The position numbers and the translations under genes were made by a program. Shown in pieces: positions 6,311 to 8,282 of a DNA stretch of 8,282 bases. The stretch lies in assembly GCA_045580165.1 (NCBI GenBank), contig JAZNNG010000071.1, positions 1 through 8,282 on the forward strand. The letters are read 5' to 3'. Each line of letters starts with the position of its first letter. The first letter of the stretch is position 1. The stretch is from UBA4717 sp045580165 (lineage in GTDB: Bacteria; Bacillota; Clostridia; Oscillospirales; CAG-272). The notes under the pieces were generated by a model. That model ran no database searches, was not told the origin of the DNA, and saw only the letters and a program-made list of their open reading frames with translations.

Positions 6311-7957
6311 ATGGATTTTAACTATCTTGCAGACCTGCTTTATCCCGATATAAAGACCACGCCCGAGGACATTGAAAAAAGATTTCCGAAGCGTGAGCTT
6401 CCCGAGGGAGCAAAGGTAACGAGATTTGCCCCCAGCCCTACGGGCTTCGTTCATTTCGGCGGACTTTTCCCGACCAGAGTAAGTGAAAGACTCGCTCACC
6501 AGAGTGGAGGCGTTCTGATCCTCAGGATCGAGGATACCGACGCAAAGCGTGAGGTCGAGGGAGCAGAAGAAAATCTTATAGAAACTCTTGCGTATTACGG
6601 CGTCAAGTTTGACGAGGGCGCAGTAGCGGGCGGCAAGGACAACGGTATTTACGGGCCTTACCGTCAGAGCGAAAGACGAGAAATATATCAGACGTTTGCA
6701 AAGAAGCTTATCCGTGAGGGCAGAGCATATCCCTGCTTCTGTACCGAGGAGGAGCTTGCAAAAATAAGAAGCGAGCAGGAGGAGCTCAAGGCAGACCCCG
6801 GCTATTACGGCAAGTGGGCGATATGGCGTGACGCTCCAATCGAAAAGATAGAGGAAAAGCTCAAGGCGGGAGAAAAGTTCGTTCTTCGCTTCAAGAGCGA
6901 GGGCTCGGTAGAGCGCAAGATAAAGTTTACCGACCTCGTCAAGGGCGACATAGAGATCACCGAAAACGATAAGGACCACGTCCTCTTGAAGAGCGACGGT
7001 ATTCCTACCTATCACTTTGCTCACGCGGTAGATGATCACTATATGGGAACAACGCACGTTGTAAGAGGAGAGGAGTGGCTCCCGAGCCTTCCGTTCCATC
7101 TCCAGCTCTTCTCGGCGCTTGGCTTCAAGCTTCCCAAGTTCTTACACATTTCTCAGCTTATGAAGCTTGACGAAAACGGCTCGAAGAAGAAGCTCTCCAA
7201 GCGTGACGCAGGCGTGGATATGAGATTCTACAAGGAAAAGGGATATTGCCCCGAGGCCGTGGTTGAATACGTAATGACGCTTCTCAACTCCAACTACGAG
7301 GAGTGGAGAATGGCTAACCCCGATAAGCCCTATACAGAATTCCCGTTCTCGATAAAGAAGATGAGCGCATCGGGCTGTTTGTTCGACTTCGATAAGCTCA
7401 ACGACGTTACCAAGAATACGGTTGCAAAAATGAGCGCAGACGAGGTTTACGACAAGGTCCTCGATTGGGCGAAGGAATACGATACCGATTTTGCGGACAA
7501 GCTTTCGGCAGACCCCGAATACGCAAAGAGAATTCTTGCTATCGGCAGAGGCGGAAAGAAGCCGCGCAAGGATATAACCGTATGGAGCGAGGTCAAGGAT
7601 TATATGGGCTTCTTCTACGACGATTATTTCAAGATAACAGACGAAATGCCCGCAAGCATCCCGACTGACGAGCGTATCGCAATTCTGAATGATTACGCAG
7701 ATGCGTACTCGGTTGAGGACGACAACAACGCGTGGTTTGAAAAGATAAAGGTGATCTCCGAAAAGTACGGCTATACCACCGATATGAAGGCGTATAAGGC
7801 AGACCCGAGTGCATTCAAGGGCTCGGTTACCGACATTTCTACCTTAATAAGAGTTGCTATGACGGGAAGAACCAACTCTCCCGACCTTACCGCTATATGT
7901 GCTATTCTCGGTGCAGACAGAGTTCGTGCGAGAGCGATGGCAGCGGTAAACGCGTAA
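6311..7957 (+). CDS. gltX: Glutamate--tRNA ligase (long clostridial form)
   Basis: Class I cytoplasmic aminoacyl-tRNA synthetase that joins glutamate to tRNA-Glu using ATP. Catalytic signatures are present: RFAPSPTGFVHFGGL (38-52), with HFGG at 48-51 as the HIGH motif; LRIEDTD (71-77); YPCFCTEEEL (140-149); VVRGEEWLPS (250-259); and KKKLSKRD (292-299), with KLSKR as the KMSKS motif. It is 548 aa against about 470-490 for typical bacterial GluRS. It has an extra N-terminal segment of roughly 35 residues before the catalytic fold (MDFNYLADLLYPDIKTTPED) and a longer C-terminal half. Of the zinc-binding cysteines known in E. coli GluRS only the CFC pair (142, 144) is seen. The ATG at 6311 has TGAGG 8 nt upstream. 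It sits between the hydrolase and glnS, so the two related synthetases are probably made from one mRNA. Confidence 0.95.
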   Translation: MDFNYLADLLYPDIKTTPEDIEKRFPKRELPEGAKVTRFAPSPTGFVHFGGLFPTRVSERLAHQSGGVLILRIEDTDAKREVEGAEENLIETLAYYGVKFDEGAVAGGKDNGIYGPYRQSERREIYQTFAKKLIREGRAYPCFCTEEELAKIRSEQEELKADPGYYGKWAIWRDAPIEKIEEKLKAGEKFVLRFKSEGSVERKIKFTDLVKGDIEITENDKDHVLLKSDGIPTYHFAHAVDDHYMGTTHVVRGEEWLPSLPFHLQLFSALGFKLPKFLHISQLMKLDENGSKKKLSKRDAGVDMRFYKEKGYCPEAVVEYVMTLLNSNYEEWRMANPDKPYTEFPFSIKKMSASGCLFDFDKLNDVTKNTVAKMSADEVYDKVLDWAKEYDTDFADKLSADPEYAKRILAIGRGGKKPRKDITVWSEVKDYMGFFYDDYFKITDEMPASIPTDERIAILNDYADAYSVEDDNNAWFEKIKVISEKYGYTTDMKAYKADPSAFKGSVTDISTLIRVAMTGRTNSPDLTAICAILGADRVRARAMAAVNA

Positions 7958-8000
7958 TTAAGTTATTTATTGCCGCAAACACGGCAGAATGGAGAATACA

Positions 8001-8282
8001 ATGTCAGAAGAAGTTATAAGCTCGAATTTTATACACGACATTATTGACGAGGACTTGAAGGAAGGCGTGGTAGATTCCATACACACGCGTTTTCCCCCCG
8101 AGCCTAACGGCTACCTTCATATCGGTAGCGCAAAGGCAATATATATAAACTGGTCCACGGCAAAGAAGTACGGCGGTAAGTTTAATCTCCGCTACGACGA
8201 TACCAACCCCACCAAGGAGGACACCGAATACGTTGACAGTATTTACGAGGACCTCAAGTGGCTTGGAGCAGAGCCAAGCGGC
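8001..8282 (+). CDS. glnS: Glutamine--tRNA ligase, N-terminal part (cut by window edge)
   Basis: The first 94 codons are present and the frame is open at the right end. The protein aligns almost residue for residue with my memory of E. coli GlnRS: NFIHDIIDEDL (9-19), HTRFPPEPNGYLHIG (28-42), GGKFNLRYDDTNPTKEDTEYVDSI (58-81) and WLG (87-89). The glutamine-contacting Asp66 is conserved. The HIGH motif reads HIGS (40-43), so the second His is Ser. The RFPPEPNGYLHIG signature separates GlnRS from GluRS. GGAG at 7991-7994 lies 6 nt before the ATG. It follows gltX by 43 nt with no terminator. Its presence means that charging of tRNA-Gln need not depend only on the amidotransferase route. Whether a C-terminal YqeY-like domain follows cannot be seen. 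Confidence 0.93.
   Translation, partial: MSEEVISSNFIHDIIDEDLKEGVVDSIHTRFPPEPNGYLHIGSAKAIYINWSTAKKYGGKFNLRYDDTNPTKEDTEYVDSIYEDLKWLGAEPSG

Noticed and set aside
6251..7099. 282-codon open frame on the minus strand opposite gltX
   Set aside because: It is a shadow of gltX, whose catalytic motifs lie in this stretch. The frame has no family features.
7971..7986. Hairpin TGCCG/CGGCA between gltX and glnS
   Set aside because: The stem has only 5 pairs and no T-run, so it is not a terminator. The glnS ribosome site follows closely, and read-through is expected.

Overview
The window looks like a chromosomal segment of a low-to-mid GC Gram-positive anaerobe, most likely an uncultured or gut-type clostridium (Oscillospiraceae-like). 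The clues are strong AGGAGG-type ribosome binding sites, near-consensus sigma-A promoters, a long clostridial-type glutamyl-tRNA synthetase paired with a glutaminyl-tRNA synthetase, a LctP permease of the GNMVCINN type, and a small four-cysteine protein resembling a family I associate with Clostridia. The taxon is an inference from gene types, not a database result.

Layout: all genes left of about 5440 are on the minus strand and all genes right of about 5650 are on the plus strand. A compact divergent control region (5435-5652) separates them. Reading leftward from it, the units are: (i) a TetR-family regulator followed after 35 nt by a fatty acid-type AMP-forming acyl-CoA synthetase; (ii) an RraA-family aldolase/decarboxylase-like protein followed after 14 nt by a small Cys4 protein, ending in a hairpin terminator; (iii) a monocistronic lactate permease (LctP family) with its own consensus promoter and terminator. 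Reading rightward, a metallo-beta-lactamase-fold hydrolase, gltX and the 5' end of glnS (cut by the window edge) form a probable operon with 31 and 43 nt gaps.

The most informative non-coding features are two promoter/operator regions. The tetR promoter is a perfect consensus (TTGACA, 17 bp, TATAAT) followed 3 bp later by a perfect 21-bp palindrome, which predicts negative autoregulation of the tetR-ligase operon. The permease promoter carries two nested inverted repeats sharing one centre over the -10 and -35 boxes, suggesting a repressor not encoded here. This promoter also shows that the longest permease reading frame is wrong at its 5' end: its TTG start is the -35 hexamer, and the real start is the ATG at 1694.

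Functionally this is mostly ordinary metabolic and translation genes: uptake of lactate or a related hydroxy acid, an RraA-fold enzyme that may act on oxo-acids, regulated fatty acid activation, thioester-type hydrolysis, and charging of tRNA-Glu and tRNA-Gln. I do not see a mobile element, CRISPR array, RNA gene or defence system. The points most worth a second look are the operators, the HIGS replacement of the HIGH motif in GlnRS, and the pairing of the RraA-like protein with the Cys4 protein.
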